Assembly (NCBI RefSeq): GCF_003858655.1
Contig: NZ_RQXV01000001.1
Coordinates: forward strand, 186,001 to 250,000
Direction: 5' to 3'
Origin: Amphritea balenae
Lineage (GTDB): Bacteria > Pseudomonadota > Gammaproteobacteria > Pseudomonadales > Balneatricaceae
DNA: 64,000 nt
Positions 17,164 to 26,153 of the stretch are shown piece by piece. Every line of letters begins with the position of its first letter. Within the stretch, counting starts at the first letter, position 1. Made by a program: the position numbers and the translations under genes. The notes under the pieces were generated by a model. It was not told the DNA's origin. It searched no databases and saw only the letters and a program-made list of their open reading frames with translations.

Positions 17164-18251
17164 TGCTGACCATCCAGATAAAAAAACAGCTGGGAACTTT
17201 AGCAATAGAGACAGATATTCATCTCCCTGAGCAGGGGATAACAGCCCTCTTTGGCCGCTCAGGTTCAGGTAAAACCTCACTTATCAATCTGATTGCCGGT
17301 TTGTTAACACCTGACGGCGGTAGTATAACCATCGGCAACAACCGGGTGTTTGATAGCAAACAAAAAATCAACCGACCTCCTGAACAACGTCATATCGGCT
17401 ATGTATTTCAGGATGCCCGGCTATTTCCTCACCTGAAAGTGATAACGAACCTGAACTACGGCAATAAAGAAAAGGATCCGGACCAATTTAAAATTATTAC
17501 CCGTCTGCTTGGAATTGAACCACTACTACAACGCTATCCGGCATCGCTATCCGGCGGAGAGAAACAACGTGTCGCGATTGGCAGAGCCCTGTTAAGCAAC
17601 CCTTCAATGTTACTGATGGATGAACCCCTGGCTTCTCTGGATACCCCCAGAAAAGCTGAGCTGATGCCCTATCTGGAACAGTTAACAACAGAAGTTAACA
17701 TCCCTATTCTTTATGTCAGCCATAGCCTGGATGAGATTTTACGCTTAGCAGACCAGCTTATTCTAATTGATCAGGGCAAAATCATTGCCAATGGCCCTTT
17801 GGCAGAGGTCTGGAGCTCTCCTCAAATGACCCCCTGGCAAGCAGAGCAGGATGCCAGCGTAGTGCTAGAGGCTAAGCTAAGCCATCAGCATCCCGACTAT
17901 GCGATGACCGCTCTGGCGCTGGATAACAATCTTTCACTCTGGACAACCCGCATAGATGCTACTGAGAAAACACCGGTCCGCTTACGTATTTATGCCAAAG
18001 ATGTATCGCTGGTAAAGCAACCATCTGAACAGAGTTCAATCAGGAATATATTATCAATGACTGTTGACTCAATAGAGTATTCCGATAGTGGGGATACATG
18101 CCTTGTTAATCTGCAGGCAGGGAGAATACAGATAAAATCCAGCATCACACGTTGGGCTGCTGATGAACTGGGTTTAGCTAAAGGGCAAACCATTTTTGCC
18201 CAGATAAAAGGCATGAGTGTAACGCCAAAAGATCGGGTTCCGGGCCTTTAA
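17163..18251 (+). CDS. modC: Molybdate ABC transporter ATP-binding protein
   Basis: A 362-residue ATPase that powers ModAB. Walker A is GRSGSGKTS (31-39), the ABC signature LSGGEKQR lies near residue 129, Walker B is LLMDEP, followed by the D-loop LASLDTP and the switch histidine in YVSHSLDEI. The C-terminal 75 residues form a TOBE/Mop domain, which in ModC provides molybdate-dependent transinhibition. Length is normal for E. coli-type ModC (352). It starts within the modB stop (TGATG). Confidence 0.94.
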   Translation: MLTIQIKKQLGTLAIETDIHLPEQGITALFGRSGSGKTSLINLIAGLLTPDGGSITIGNNRVFDSKQKINRPPEQRHIGYVFQDARLFPHLKVITNLNYGNKEKDPDQFKIITRLLGIEPLLQRYPASLSGGEKQRVAIGRALLSNPSMLLMDEPLASLDTPRKAELMPYLEQLTTEVNIPILYVSHSLDEILRLADQLILIDQGKIIANGPLAEVWSSPQMTPWQAEQDASVVLEAKLSHQHPDYAMTALALDNNLSLWTTRIDATEKTPVRLRIYAKDVSLVKQPSEQSSIRNILSMTVDSIEYSDSGDTCLVNLQAGRIQIKSSITRWAADELGLAKGQTIFAQIKGMSVTPKDRVPGL

Positions 18252-18272
18252 GCTCTCAGATAAAATGAAAAG

Positions 18273-19118
18273 TCAGGCTGTCTTAAGCAACTCACAAGCA
18301 ACCGCATCGGGTTGATTGTTTTCTTTCAACAACTGCCTGAACCGGGAAGGAGTCACTCCGAGGTACTTTTTGAACGCTCTTGCATAATAGGATGGATCAT
18401 TAAAACCAACCGAATAAGCTATGTCTGAAATAGAAGCTGCCGGATTTTGAAGCAATCTGGCCGATTCAGTTAATCGATAGTTAACAAGATACTCCTGAAA
18501 TGTAATATCAAAAGCCTGCTTAAACTGTCGACTGAACTGACTAACAGTCAGACTACATAATTTAGCCAGATCTTCTTCCGTCATTTTCTGACTATAGTGA
18601 ATCTCAAGATAGTTTAGCGCAGGCTGTAGCTGTTGCTGGCTGACAGGCGGTGCCCGAAACCTTACCTCATCAGGTAAACGCACATGACCCGATTGTTCGA
18701 ACTGTTGGCGTAATGAAAAACAAAATTCATTAGCATTACTTAAAGAGTTGATAACTTCAGCTATAACAGATTCAGATAATGGCAAAACAAAGTAATCCCA
18801 GACACCTGTCCTAAATGCCCATACAGCTAAAGCTTCCGAATGCTGTTCAGTAAACATCAGAATAGGTGAGTCTGGATACAGGTTATGCATCTCCTGTAAT
18901 AAATTTAGACTGGGAATATCAGGATAATCGTATTCAAAGCAAATTATATCTGCTTTACATTGTAGCAATGTCTCTATTGTTAACTGCTGTCGTATGAACC
19001 TGGTTATCTGATATCTATTATCAAACTGCTGAAGCAGTGGTGAAATATCATCAGAACTCCTTAGATCAAGCCAGCTCATTGTCATCTTCATAGACATACA
19101 TATTATCCTTCGATTCAA
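18273..19118 (-). CDS. AraC-type regulator with receiver-like N-terminus
   Basis: A 281-residue regulator. Residues about 10-140 resemble a response-regulator receiver, with FEYDYPDIP at the expected phospho-acceptor strand, PILMFT, and WDYFVLPLS at the end. The usual conserved lysine before the last cis-proline is missing, so it is probably a pseudo-receiver. Residues 175-270 form two AraC helix-turn-helix motifs, including MTEEDLAKLCSLTVSQFSRQFK and SISDIAYSVGFNDPSYYARAFK. It is divergent from the tad/flp pilus genes across a 304-base AT-rich gap, so it is the natural candidate for their regulator. It is convergent with modC. Confidence 0.8.
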   Translation of the reverse strand: MNRRIICMSMKMTMSWLDLRSSDDISPLLQQFDNRYQITRFIRQQLTIETLLQCKADIICFEYDYPDIPSLNLLQEMHNLYPDSPILMFTEQHSEALAVWAFRTGVWDYFVLPLSESVIAEVINSLSNANEFCFSLRQQFEQSGHVRLPDEVRFRAPPVSQQQLQPALNYLEIHYSQKMTEEDLAKLCSLTVSQFSRQFKQAFDITFQEYLVNYRLTESARLLQNPAASISDIAYSVGFNDPSYYARAFKKYLGVTPSRFRQLLKENNQPDAVACELLKTA

Positions 19119-19422
19119 CCCTCCCTAGCAAAATCTTATTAAATACAGCGTTCTATATCGCTCTATATCAGAGCTCATTTAAACATCTTTAGTGATATAT
19201 AAGCTTAGATTCATTACAGGGAAAAGCGACATTATAGATCTTGAACAAAATTCATATAGAAACTCAAAGCCAGATTCAAACAAAATAATCCTAATATATT
19301 TCAAAAAAATCCTATCGGTTATTGGTATGAATATCTAAATTTCCTGTTACCTCCTGTAGCCAGAAAGCGACGTGTCGATATAGGCGTCAGGAACAACGAC
19401 TCAAATTAACGGGGATAGACAA
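19119..19422. other. AT-rich divergent promoter region (AraC regulator / flp)
   Basis: A 304-base gap with no open reading frame of note. It should hold the promoters of the AraC-type gene (leftward) and of flp (rightward). AT-rich runs are frequent; a short dyad GACG...CGTC around 19371-19390 lies about 40 bases before the flp start, and a GGGGAT ribosome binding site precedes that start. I do not call a -10/-35 pair. Confidence 0.4.
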
Positions 19423-19608
19423 ATGACTATTCAAACACTCAAGCAACAAATCAAGCTTTTCATCCAGGACGAAGATGGTCTGACAACCGTGGAATATGCT
19501 ATTGCCGGCGGCTTAGTCGGTGCAGCGGTTATTCTGGCATTCCGAAATCTTGGTACCGCAGTGAATGGTGAAATAACCGGCATCACTAACGCAATCAATG
19601 CAACTTAG
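19423..19608 (+). CDS. flp: Flp family type IVb pilin
   Basis: A 61-residue pilin precursor. The processing region is GLTTVEYAIAGGLVGAAVIL: a cleavable charged leader, then a hydrophobic helix with the Glu-Tyr pair that defines Flp pilins. Cleavage most likely falls just after the Gly of DEDG (residue 24). The mature pilin is small, about 37-40 residues, as expected. This is the first gene of the tad locus, and the next gene encodes its prepilin peptidase. Confidence 0.93.
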   Translation: MTIQTLKQQIKLFIQDEDGLTTVEYAIAGGLVGAAVILAFRNLGTAVNGEITGITNAINAT

Positions 19609-19669
19609 TGGTAGCAAAAAACAATCTTGATTCATTAGTCTGACATCAACCGTTACAGGAGAAGTTGTT

Positions 19670-20290
19670 ATGGTACATACATTAATTACTGAACTACTTC
19701 TAACACTAACGCTTCTCCTGATGGCGGTGGTAATTTTAATCGACATGAAATGGCATAAGATACCAAATTTTATTTGTCTCTCATTTCTTTCTATAGGCCT
19801 CGCAGTTCAGCTTATTAATGACGGTTTGATTGGCCTGATTTATGGCACCGCAGGTGTAGCTTGCGGTTTCCTGCTGTTTTTACCTTTCTACATTCTTAAA
19901 GGGATGGCCGCCGGTGATGTCAAAATGCTTGCCTCACTGGGGGCTATTCTGGGCCCCCAGGAAACTTTTTTTGCTGCCATGTTCACTCTGATTATTGGCG
20001 GAATACTGGCTCTGGTTATTCTTCTATACAAAGCATTATTCCATGTTGGGTTCAGGAAAACCCTTGATATTCTACATAGCTATTTAGACAGTATTCAGAT
20101 TTTCATCGCGACTAAAACCATCGTCAGACCGAACCATCAAGCGCAAGAATTAACCAATACCCGGTTCCCCTACGCGCTGGCAATTTCTGCTGGCAGCTTT
20201 ACCGCACTTTCTCAACACTCAATCTTTAGTTTTATCCATATTAAAGCCCTGCTGGCTAGCCAGCTGGCCCTCACCGGAGGTTTGTTATGA
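19670..20290 (+). CDS. tadV: TadV/CpaA prepilin peptidase
   Basis: A 206-residue inner-membrane aspartic peptidase (A24 family) that removes the leader of Flp. The two catalytic Asp regions are visible: VVILIDMKWHKIPN (about 21-34) and GMAAGDVKML (about 79-88), the GxGD-type motif in its AxGD form. There are about five hydrophobic segments. It overlaps the following AAA+ gene by four bases (ATGA). Length is a little above the 140-170 residues of the minimal class. Confidence 0.9.
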   Translation: MVHTLITELLLTLTLLLMAVVILIDMKWHKIPNFICLSFLSIGLAVQLINDGLIGLIYGTAGVACGFLLFLPFYILKGMAAGDVKMLASLGAILGPQETFFAAMFTLIIGGILALVILLYKALFHVGFRKTLDILHSYLDSIQIFIATKTIVRPNHQAQELTNTRFPYALAISAGSFTALSQHSIFSFIHIKALLASQLALTGGLL

Positions 20291-21642
20291 GCGATTCATC
20301 TAACACTACCGCTCTGTCTCTGGATACCATGACCTCACTGGCAGATCTGGCACCCAAACCCAAGACAATAGAAGACACCGGCTTATCAAAACTTTTTCTG
20401 AGTGAACTACTTAGCAAGCACCTCTATGATTCAGGTGCGCTGACCATATCAGAGCTGGTAAAGCGGCTGACCATACCCGGATCAGTGATAGAGGAACTAC
20501 TTAGCTATCTACGCCAGGAAGCGCGATTAGAAGTTCTACCCAAACTAGGCAGAGGCCAGGAACTGCATTACAGTCTGACCGACCTCGGGCGGGTCGCAGC
20601 GTTTGATGCACTGAATAAAAGTGGCTATATCGGCCCTGCGCCTGTTCCTCTGGCATTTTATGAACAGATAGTTCTTGCACAATCCGTGCATGACACTCAA
20701 ATTACACATGAACTGACGCACTCTGCATTTAAAGATGTTGTCATTAAAGACTCACTACTGGATCAACTTGGGCCTGCACTTAATTCCGGACGATCAATAG
20801 TCATTTACGGCCCCTCTGGTACAGGAAAAACATACATATCACAGCGACTAACCGGGCTATTAACCGACCAGTGTCTTATACCCCATGCGATATCGGTTAA
20901 TGAGACCGTAATCCAGCTATTTGATCCGCTAGTCCACAAAGTACTGCCAGCCAACGCTGATAGCAAAGCCCCGAGCCTGCTATTTAAATCAGGTTACGAT
21001 ACACGTTTCCAGCTCTGCCAGCGCCCAATTGTTATAAGTGGTGGTGAGCTAACGCTCGACATGCTGGAAGTACAATACGATAACTCAACCCATCTCTATC
21101 GTGCGCCACTACAAGTTAAAGCAAACAACGGTATGTTTATAATCGATGATATGGGTCGCCAGCGGGTATCCCCTGCCGATCTTTTTAATCGCTGGATCGT
21201 GCCGATGGAAGAGAAGATTGATCATCTAAGCCTTGGCAACGGCCACAACTTTGAAATACCGTTCAACGTCATCCTGGTTTTTTCTACTAATATCAATCCA
21301 CTCGAGCTGGGCGACATGGCTTTTCTTCGAAGAATAGGCCATAAAATATATTTCGATACTCTGGATCAGGCTGACTTTACCGCTATCTGGAATCAGGTAT
21401 GCGAGGAGAAACAGATCACCTGCTCGCCGGAACTGCTTTCTTATCTGTTTGAAAACCACTACCAACGAGAGCATCGCTCAATGCTTCCCTGCCACCCCAG
21501 GGATCTGCTCGGTATAGCCCAGGATAAAGCGATGTATCTGGGCACCCCTACAACCCTGACCCGCGAACTGCTTGACTGGGCATGGGACAGTTACTTCGTC
21601 AAGCTGGAACAACAGGAAGGACAGCCAATACTCAACGGCTAG
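20287..21642 (+). CDS. AAA+ ATPase in tad locus with N-terminal winged-helix-like region
   Basis: A 451-residue ATPase. Residues about 35-115 look like a winged-helix region (ALTISELVKRLTIPGSVIEE and LHYSLTDLGRVAA). The AAA+ core follows: Walker A GPSGTGKT at 175-182, and Walker B FIIDDMGRQ near 284-292, with a sensor FSTN segment and arginine-rich FLRRIGHK. It is not the pilus motor (that is TadA) and is not part of the minimal Actinobacillus tad set; similar genes occur in some proteobacterial tad clusters, without known function. It is coupled to tadV by a four-base overlap and lies 18 bases before cpaB. Confidence 0.75.
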   Translation: MSDSSNTTALSLDTMTSLADLAPKPKTIEDTGLSKLFLSELLSKHLYDSGALTISELVKRLTIPGSVIEELLSYLRQEARLEVLPKLGRGQELHYSLTDLGRVAAFDALNKSGYIGPAPVPLAFYEQIVLAQSVHDTQITHELTHSAFKDVVIKDSLLDQLGPALNSGRSIVIYGPSGTGKTYISQRLTGLLTDQCLIPHAISVNETVIQLFDPLVHKVLPANADSKAPSLLFKSGYDTRFQLCQRPIVISGGELTLDMLEVQYDNSTHLYRAPLQVKANNGMFIIDDMGRQRVSPADLFNRWIVPMEEKIDHLSLGNGHNFEIPFNVILVFSTNINPLELGDMAFLRRIGHKIYFDTLDQADFTAIWNQVCEEKQITCSPELLSYLFENHYQREHRSMLPCHPRDLLGIAQDKAMYLGTPTTLTRELLDWAWDSYFVKLEQQEGQPILNG

Positions 21643-21660
21643 CTTTTCCGGGAGGACATT

Positions 21661-22431
21661 ATGTTTAAAGGCAGAACTTTCATCCTTATTTTGTTAGCCG
21701 GTGTTCTGGCTGTTGCAGCAGCCATGATGGCAGATAACTGGCTGGAAAATCAAATCACTACTGAACCTCAGCAAGTTGAAGTAACCGATATCGAAACGGT
21801 TCTGACTGCAGGCCTCAGAATACCCTACGGCCAAAAGGTTCAGGCACAGCATCTGAAGGAGATACAGATGCCGGCTGATCTGGTACCCAAAGGCACGGCG
21901 CAGAATCCTGATGAAGTGCTAGGCAAAATTGCTCAAAGCGATGTGTTTGAAGGCGAGATTCTGATGCAAGCCCGTTTTGCTGAAAGCGCTGAAGGCAGCA
22001 CCCTGGCCGCTCTGATTGAGCCAAGCATGCGAGCCATCACTGTCAGAGTAAATGATGTGGTAGGTGTAGCAGGTTTTCTACTACCGGGTAATCGGGTTGA
22101 TATGTTAGCCAGCAGAGTACAGAACAAACGATCTTACACTAAGACTCTGATAGAAGACCTGAAAGTACTGGCCGTAGACCAGACTGCAGCAACCAATGAG
22201 AAAGATCCGGTTATCGTGCGGGCGGTTACGCTCGAAGTGACCCCGGAACAAGCAGAGATTATTGTTAAAGCACGGGGTGAAGGTCCGATTCAGCTTACGC
22301 TTCGAAACCCACAGGACGATGTGATTGCCAGGAAGGAAGCTCCGCGTAAACCCAGAACCCGTACCTCAAAAACAGCCAGTGTAACTATTATCCGGGGCAC
22401 CTCAGTACATGACAGTAAAGTCAGTCTGTAG
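21661..22431 (+). CDS. cpaB: Flp pilus assembly protein CpaB/RcpC
   Basis: A 256-residue periplasmic protein with an N-terminal signal anchor (residues 4-22). Residues about 45-110 form an SAF domain (LRIPYGQKVQAQHLKEIQMP), and residues 115-220 contain the RcpC/CpaB core (MRAITVRVNDVVGVAGFLLPGNRVDML). CpaB proteins contact the outer-membrane secretin in Tad pili. A strong GGGAGGA ribosome binding site precedes the start. A 106-base gap with a hairpin separates it from the secretin gene. Confidence 0.9.
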   Translation: MFKGRTFILILLAGVLAVAAAMMADNWLENQITTEPQQVEVTDIETVLTAGLRIPYGQKVQAQHLKEIQMPADLVPKGTAQNPDEVLGKIAQSDVFEGEILMQARFAESAEGSTLAALIEPSMRAITVRVNDVVGVAGFLLPGNRVDMLASRVQNKRSYTKTLIEDLKVLAVDQTAATNEKDPVIVRAVTLEVTPEQAEIIVKARGEGPIQLTLRNPQDDVIARKEAPRKPRTRTSKTASVTIIRGTSVHDSKVSL

Positions 22432-22448
22432 CTCAGGAACTAAAGGAC

Positions 22449-22470
22449 AGACAGAGACTTGTCTCTGTCT
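22449..22470 (+). other. Hairpin between cpaB and cpaC
   Basis: AGACAGAGAC and GTCTCTGTCT form a perfect 10-bp stem with a TT loop. There is no U-run after it, so it is more likely an RNA processing or stability element than a terminator. It lies 18 bases after the cpaB stop. Confidence 0.55.
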
Positions 22471-22537
22471 AGTATATTCCCGGTTAGCAGCCACCCTCTG
22501 CTTCTCCGGTATTAGCTAAAAAAGATAGGGAGTTATC

Positions 22538-24121
22538 ATGCAATATCTAACATACCCAAGAGCACTAACAAAGGCACTTATGGGGTTCCTGATTGTAATG
22601 ATGTTCCAGCTATCAGGTGTCCAGGCATTTGCCCAGGAAACATCTGCAAGAGCAACAAAGCTCGATGCTTTCAGTGAACTAACAGATCACCAGCAGCAGC
22701 TGAAAACGATCTGGGTGCCCCTCTATAAATCACATATTCTTGAAATCAACACCCCGGTCAGAAAAGTTTCCATCGGTAATCCTGATATTGCCGATATTCT
22801 GGTTATGCAGTCAGGACAACTCTATATTCTGGGACGCGGTTTGGGCACAACCAATGTGTTGCTGTGGGATAAAAAAAATCAGCTCATCAGTGCATTTGAT
22901 ATCGAAGTGACCCATGACCTGGACACTCTTAAAGCTAAGTTGTATCAGCTATTACCGGATGAGGATATTAATGTTCACTCTTCCCAGGGCGCCATTGTTC
23001 TCAGCGGTCAGGTTTCCAGCCTGACCCGGATGAATACCGCAGTACAATTAGCCAACAGTTTTGCTCGTCCCACTAAGGGTGAAGGCTCAGACGAAGCGAT
23101 CTCCAGCATCGTCAATCTGATGTCAATCGGAGGTGCACAACAGGTTATGCTTAAAGTAACCGTGGCTGAGATATCCCGTAGAGTGATGCGTAAGTTAGGT
23201 TTTAAATTCAATGCGGCTAATACTGATGGAAATTGGTTTTACGGCCTGACAAGTGGAGATGCAACAGCTAACGCTCCATCGGCTATTGGCCCTTTACTGA
23301 TTAATGATCGCGCCATTTTCGGCAGCTACGAAAGTGGTGATTTCATCTTTAATCTTGCGATAGAAGCTGCGAAAGAAAATGGCTCTGCCAAAGTACTCGC
23401 AGAACCCACACTGACCACCCTCAGCGGCCAGGAAGCAACATTTCTTTCAGGCGGTGAGTTTCCTATTCCGGTACCTGATGATGACGGTTTAACTATCGAG
23501 TTTAAAGACTTCGGTATTGGATTAAATTTTATTCCAGTCGTATTGGATGATGATCAGATCAATCTAAAGTTAAACATCAGTGTTAGCGAACTTACTGATG
23601 TTGCCAGTGTGACAACAGGTAATGGTGGTTTCTTTGTTCCGGCTCTAACTAAACGTTCTGCTACTTCAACGGTAGAGCTTGCCGATGGACAAACTATCGC
23701 TATTGCAGGACTAATCAATGAAAACATGCGGGAAGTCGTCAATAAGTTCCCCGGACTGGGAGATATTCCGATACTGGGTCATCTTTTCCGCAGTCAGGAA
23801 TTTGAAAAAGGTGAAACTGAACTAGTAATTATGGTGACACCGGTATTAGCCCAGCCTATCGATCCGGGTCAGATGAGCTTGCCGACTGATAACTTTATTG
23901 AACCCTCCGATGCTGAGTTTTATCTGTTAGGCAGGACTCTGGGGTCACCAGAGGATCAAGCCTCCACAGAGGAAGCATCCGATGAGGCTGCGGTTTCCGC
24001 AGAGGATATTACTGACGACACTCATCAAGATCCTGCAACAAGTTATCCGGCACCACAGGACCAGCCTGTCAGTGGCATACAGGGCGGCCTGGAAAACAGC
24101 TATGGTCACTCGGTGGAATAA
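22538..24121 (+). CDS. cpaC: Flp pilus secretin CpaC/RcpA
   Basis: A 527-residue outer-membrane secretin. The signal peptide ends at about residue 31 (VQAFAQE). Next come an N-terminal secretin domain (KSHILEINTPVRKVSIGNPD), a BON-like domain (VHSSQGAIVLSGQVSSLTRM) and the secretin core from about 200 to 450, including VLAEPTLTTLSGQEATFLSG and GEFPIPVP. The tail of about 75 residues is acidic and Pro-rich and probably disordered. It has its own leader, and the lipoprotein gene follows 11 bases later. Confidence 0.92.
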   Translation: MQYLTYPRALTKALMGFLIVMMFQLSGVQAFAQETSARATKLDAFSELTDHQQQLKTIWVPLYKSHILEINTPVRKVSIGNPDIADILVMQSGQLYILGRGLGTTNVLLWDKKNQLISAFDIEVTHDLDTLKAKLYQLLPDEDINVHSSQGAIVLSGQVSSLTRMNTAVQLANSFARPTKGEGSDEAISSIVNLMSIGGAQQVMLKVTVAEISRRVMRKLGFKFNAANTDGNWFYGLTSGDATANAPSAIGPLLINDRAIFGSYESGDFIFNLAIEAAKENGSAKVLAEPTLTTLSGQEATFLSGGEFPIPVPDDDGLTIEFKDFGIGLNFIPVVLDDDQINLKLNISVSELTDVASVTTGNGGFFVPALTKRSATSTVELADGQTIAIAGLINENMREVVNKFPGLGDIPILGHLFRSQEFEKGETELVIMVTPVLAQPIDPGQMSLPTDNFIEPSDAEFYLLGRTLGSPEDQASTEEASDEAAVSAEDITDDTHQDPATSYPAPQDQPVSGIQGGLENSYGHSVE

Positions 24122-24132
24122 GGAGAACAGCC

Positions 24133-24405
24133 ATGAACAAAATTACAATTGCCATTACAACACTATTAGCGATATGGCTGAGCGGCTGCAGTAGTACTCC
24201 TCAACATTCAATGGAAATGGGAGGATCCGTCAACCAGATGATCTCTATGCAAACACTTAACCCAGACGCTCCATTAGAAAATGGAACTGAATTGAAAAGC
24301 GATCTTGATGGCCAGATCGGTGAAAATATTCTTCACACCTATCGGACATCAACCGGCGAACCTGAAAAGGTCCAAAACGAAATTAAAATTAGTATAGGTA
24401 ACTAA
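24133..24405 (+). CDS. Small tad-locus lipoprotein
   Basis: A 90-residue lipoprotein. The signal peptide ends with the lipobox LSGC (Cys at about residue 19), so it should be lipid-anchored, most likely in the outer membrane. The mature part is short and polar, with no family I recognise. Position between the secretin and the TadG-like gene suggests a secretin pilotin or an RcpB-like role; that is inference from context. The stop codon lies inside the first arm of a 13-bp hairpin. Confidence 0.7.
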   Translation: MNKITIAITTLLAIWLSGCSSTPQHSMEMGGSVNQMISMQTLNPDAPLENGTELKSDLDGQIGENILHTYRTSTGEPEKVQNEIKISIGN

Positions 24406-24428
24406 GGAGGAGCTTCTCCTTAGTTACC
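24397..24428 (+). other. 13-bp perfect hairpin between lipoprotein and TadG-like genes
   Basis: GGTAACTAAGGAG (24397-24409) and CTCCTTAGTTACC (24416-24428) are fully complementary with a 6-nt loop. The 5' arm contains the stop codon of the lipoprotein gene and a Shine-Dalgarno-like AAGGAGG; the true AGGAGG for the next gene begins immediately after the 3' arm. No U-run follows, so it is not a classical terminator. Confidence 0.65.
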
Positions 24429-24439
24429 AGGAGGCTATG

Positions 24440-25690
24440 ATGAACCGCGGAAGCGCCTTCTGGACTACGCGCGTAAGCCCAGTAAAAAAACAACGAGGTA
24501 TTGTTGCTGTCATCGTAACCATCGGTATGGTGGCACTGCTGGCAGTCACGGGACTGGCTCTGGACAGTGGCCATATGCTGATGAATAAAACCCGTATACA
24601 AAATGCTGCAGATGCCGCTGCACTAGCTGCCGCACGTACACTTCAGACCAACACCGGTGATATGACTCTGGCTCGTTCGGTAGCAAATACTGTATTCAAC
24701 AATAACCTGAGTGGAGAGCTGTCAGATCAAAGCCCCTCTCTCACTGTCACTTTTTCAGAAAATCTCAATCCAGGCTCATTTGCCAATACTGTAACAACAC
24801 CTCGTTATGTCAAAGTGGCTTCTACGCTGGTTCCCTTGCAGAGCTTTCTTATTCGGGTGGTTGGCTTTAATAGTAAAGGGGTGGCAGCAACAGCCGTTGC
24901 GGGCTTTGCCAACGGTGCTAATTTCTGTAGCCTGATTCCGGTTATGGTATGCCAGGGACCTGATTCGGATCAGTCTGGAAATGTTAATGGCTACATTACT
25001 GGTGACGAATACGACTTAAAATTCGGATCACAAAGCGGTCCTGACGATGCTATAGGTACTGGTAATTTCCACCTGTTAGACCTTCCCGGATTACAAGGCG
25101 CAAATGATATCCGCTACGCTTTTGCTGGTAATCCAGCTTGTGCAGGCCTGGGACAAGGGCAACCAATAGATGTAGCACCTGGTAATAAAGTAGGTCCTAC
25201 CGTTCAAGGAATCAATACCCGTTTCGGTATTTATAGCGGACCGTTGAACAGCCTACAAAACAAAATCGATTATCCAGCAGACTGGGCTAATGATGATCCA
25301 TATATTAATAACAGCCCCTGCCCTGCAGAAGGTTGCTTGAGTTACACCGACTACACAAACTTTTATACCGCGGAAACGCCCCCAATGGATGGCCAACATC
25401 ATCGCCGAATAGTGACAGTCCCCATTGGCAACTGTGACGGTACAACAACCGGTAATAACACCACAATGACAGTACAGAATTTTGCCTGTTTCCTACTTAC
25501 CCAACCAGGAACACACCGAAGTATTAAGGATGATCCCAATACACCTGAGGATGAAAGCAGTGAAGGTGGAGCATTACGTGGTGCCTTCACCGAGCAGGAG
25601 CTTTGCACACCTCCGGGAAGCGGAGTTACCACTAGTAGCGGTGCTGATATTATCGTTCTGTATAAAAACCCCGACGGAGATGACGCATGA
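24440..25690 (+). CDS. TadG-like pilus assembly protein
   Basis: A 416-residue protein with an N-terminal TadG-like (PF13400) region: RGIVAVIVTIGMVALLAVTGLALDSG as the membrane helix, then MLMNKTRIQNAADAAALAAA, the classic motif. The remaining 340 residues are periplasmic, rich in Gly, Asn and Asp, with several Cys (for example NFCSLIPVMVCQGP), and lack an obvious von Willebrand MIDAS motif. AGGAGG at 24429-24434 sits 5 bases before the ATG at 24440 and only 2 before the ATG at 24437, so I choose 24440. It overlaps the next gene by four bases. Confidence 0.82.
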   Translation: MNRGSAFWTTRVSPVKKQRGIVAVIVTIGMVALLAVTGLALDSGHMLMNKTRIQNAADAAALAAARTLQTNTGDMTLARSVANTVFNNNLSGELSDQSPSLTVTFSENLNPGSFANTVTTPRYVKVASTLVPLQSFLIRVVGFNSKGVAATAVAGFANGANFCSLIPVMVCQGPDSDQSGNVNGYITGDEYDLKFGSQSGPDDAIGTGNFHLLDLPGLQGANDIRYAFAGNPACAGLGQGQPIDVAPGNKVGPTVQGINTRFGIYSGPLNSLQNKIDYPADWANDDPYINNSPCPAEGCLSYTDYTNFYTAETPPMDGQHHRRIVTVPIGNCDGTTTGNNTTMTVQNFACFLLTQPGTHRSIKDDPNTPEDESSEGGALRGAFTEQELCTPPGSGVTTSSGADIIVLYKNPDGDDA

Positions 25691-26145
25691 AACATCTCAG
25701 AAACTTAAAGCATCAACGTGGAATGGCGATAATTGAATTTACTTTCACCCTGCCATTGTTACTGTTTGTTATGTTTGCCGGGGCTGAAGTTGGACGGATG
25801 CTTTATCAATACAACACGCTTACTAAATCAGTAGAAGATGGCGCCCGCTATCTGGCCGGGCAATACCGTTCTGCGGTTGCGACAAATACGGTTAATACGG
25901 TACGTAGTAATGCCGTGAGTCTGGTTCAGACAGGTACTACCGTCAATGGGCAGCCTTCACTTCTTCCCGGCACTATCTCTGTTTCAACACAAACCGACGC
26001 AGCCGCACCTAACCCGGTTATTGTTACAGCCACCTATACCTACAATCCAATGATACTGCCAAATAAAATACCGGGGTTTGGTTTTTGGAGTGATGTGGTG
26101 CTGGCCATCCCATTAACAGCCCAGGTCGGCATGCCGGTGCTTTAG
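25687..26145 (+). CDS. tadE: TadE family minor pilin-like protein
   Basis: A 152-residue protein with a prepilin-like N-terminus: QRGMAIIEFTFTLPLLLFVMFAGAEVG, containing the Glu that marks TadE/TadF pseudopilins. The rest is a short periplasmic domain. TadE-like proteins are processed by TadV and are needed for pilus biogenesis. It overlaps the TadG-like gene by four bases (ATGA) and precedes a second TadE-like gene by 8 bases. Confidence 0.88.
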   Translation: MKHLRNLKHQRGMAIIEFTFTLPLLLFVMFAGAEVGRMLYQYNTLTKSVEDGARYLAGQYRSAVATNTVNTVRSNAVSLVQTGTTVNGQPSLLPGTISVSTQTDAAAPNPVIVTATYTYNPMILPNKIPGFGFWSDVVLAIPLTAQVGMPVL

Positions 26146-26153
26146 GGGGGCTT

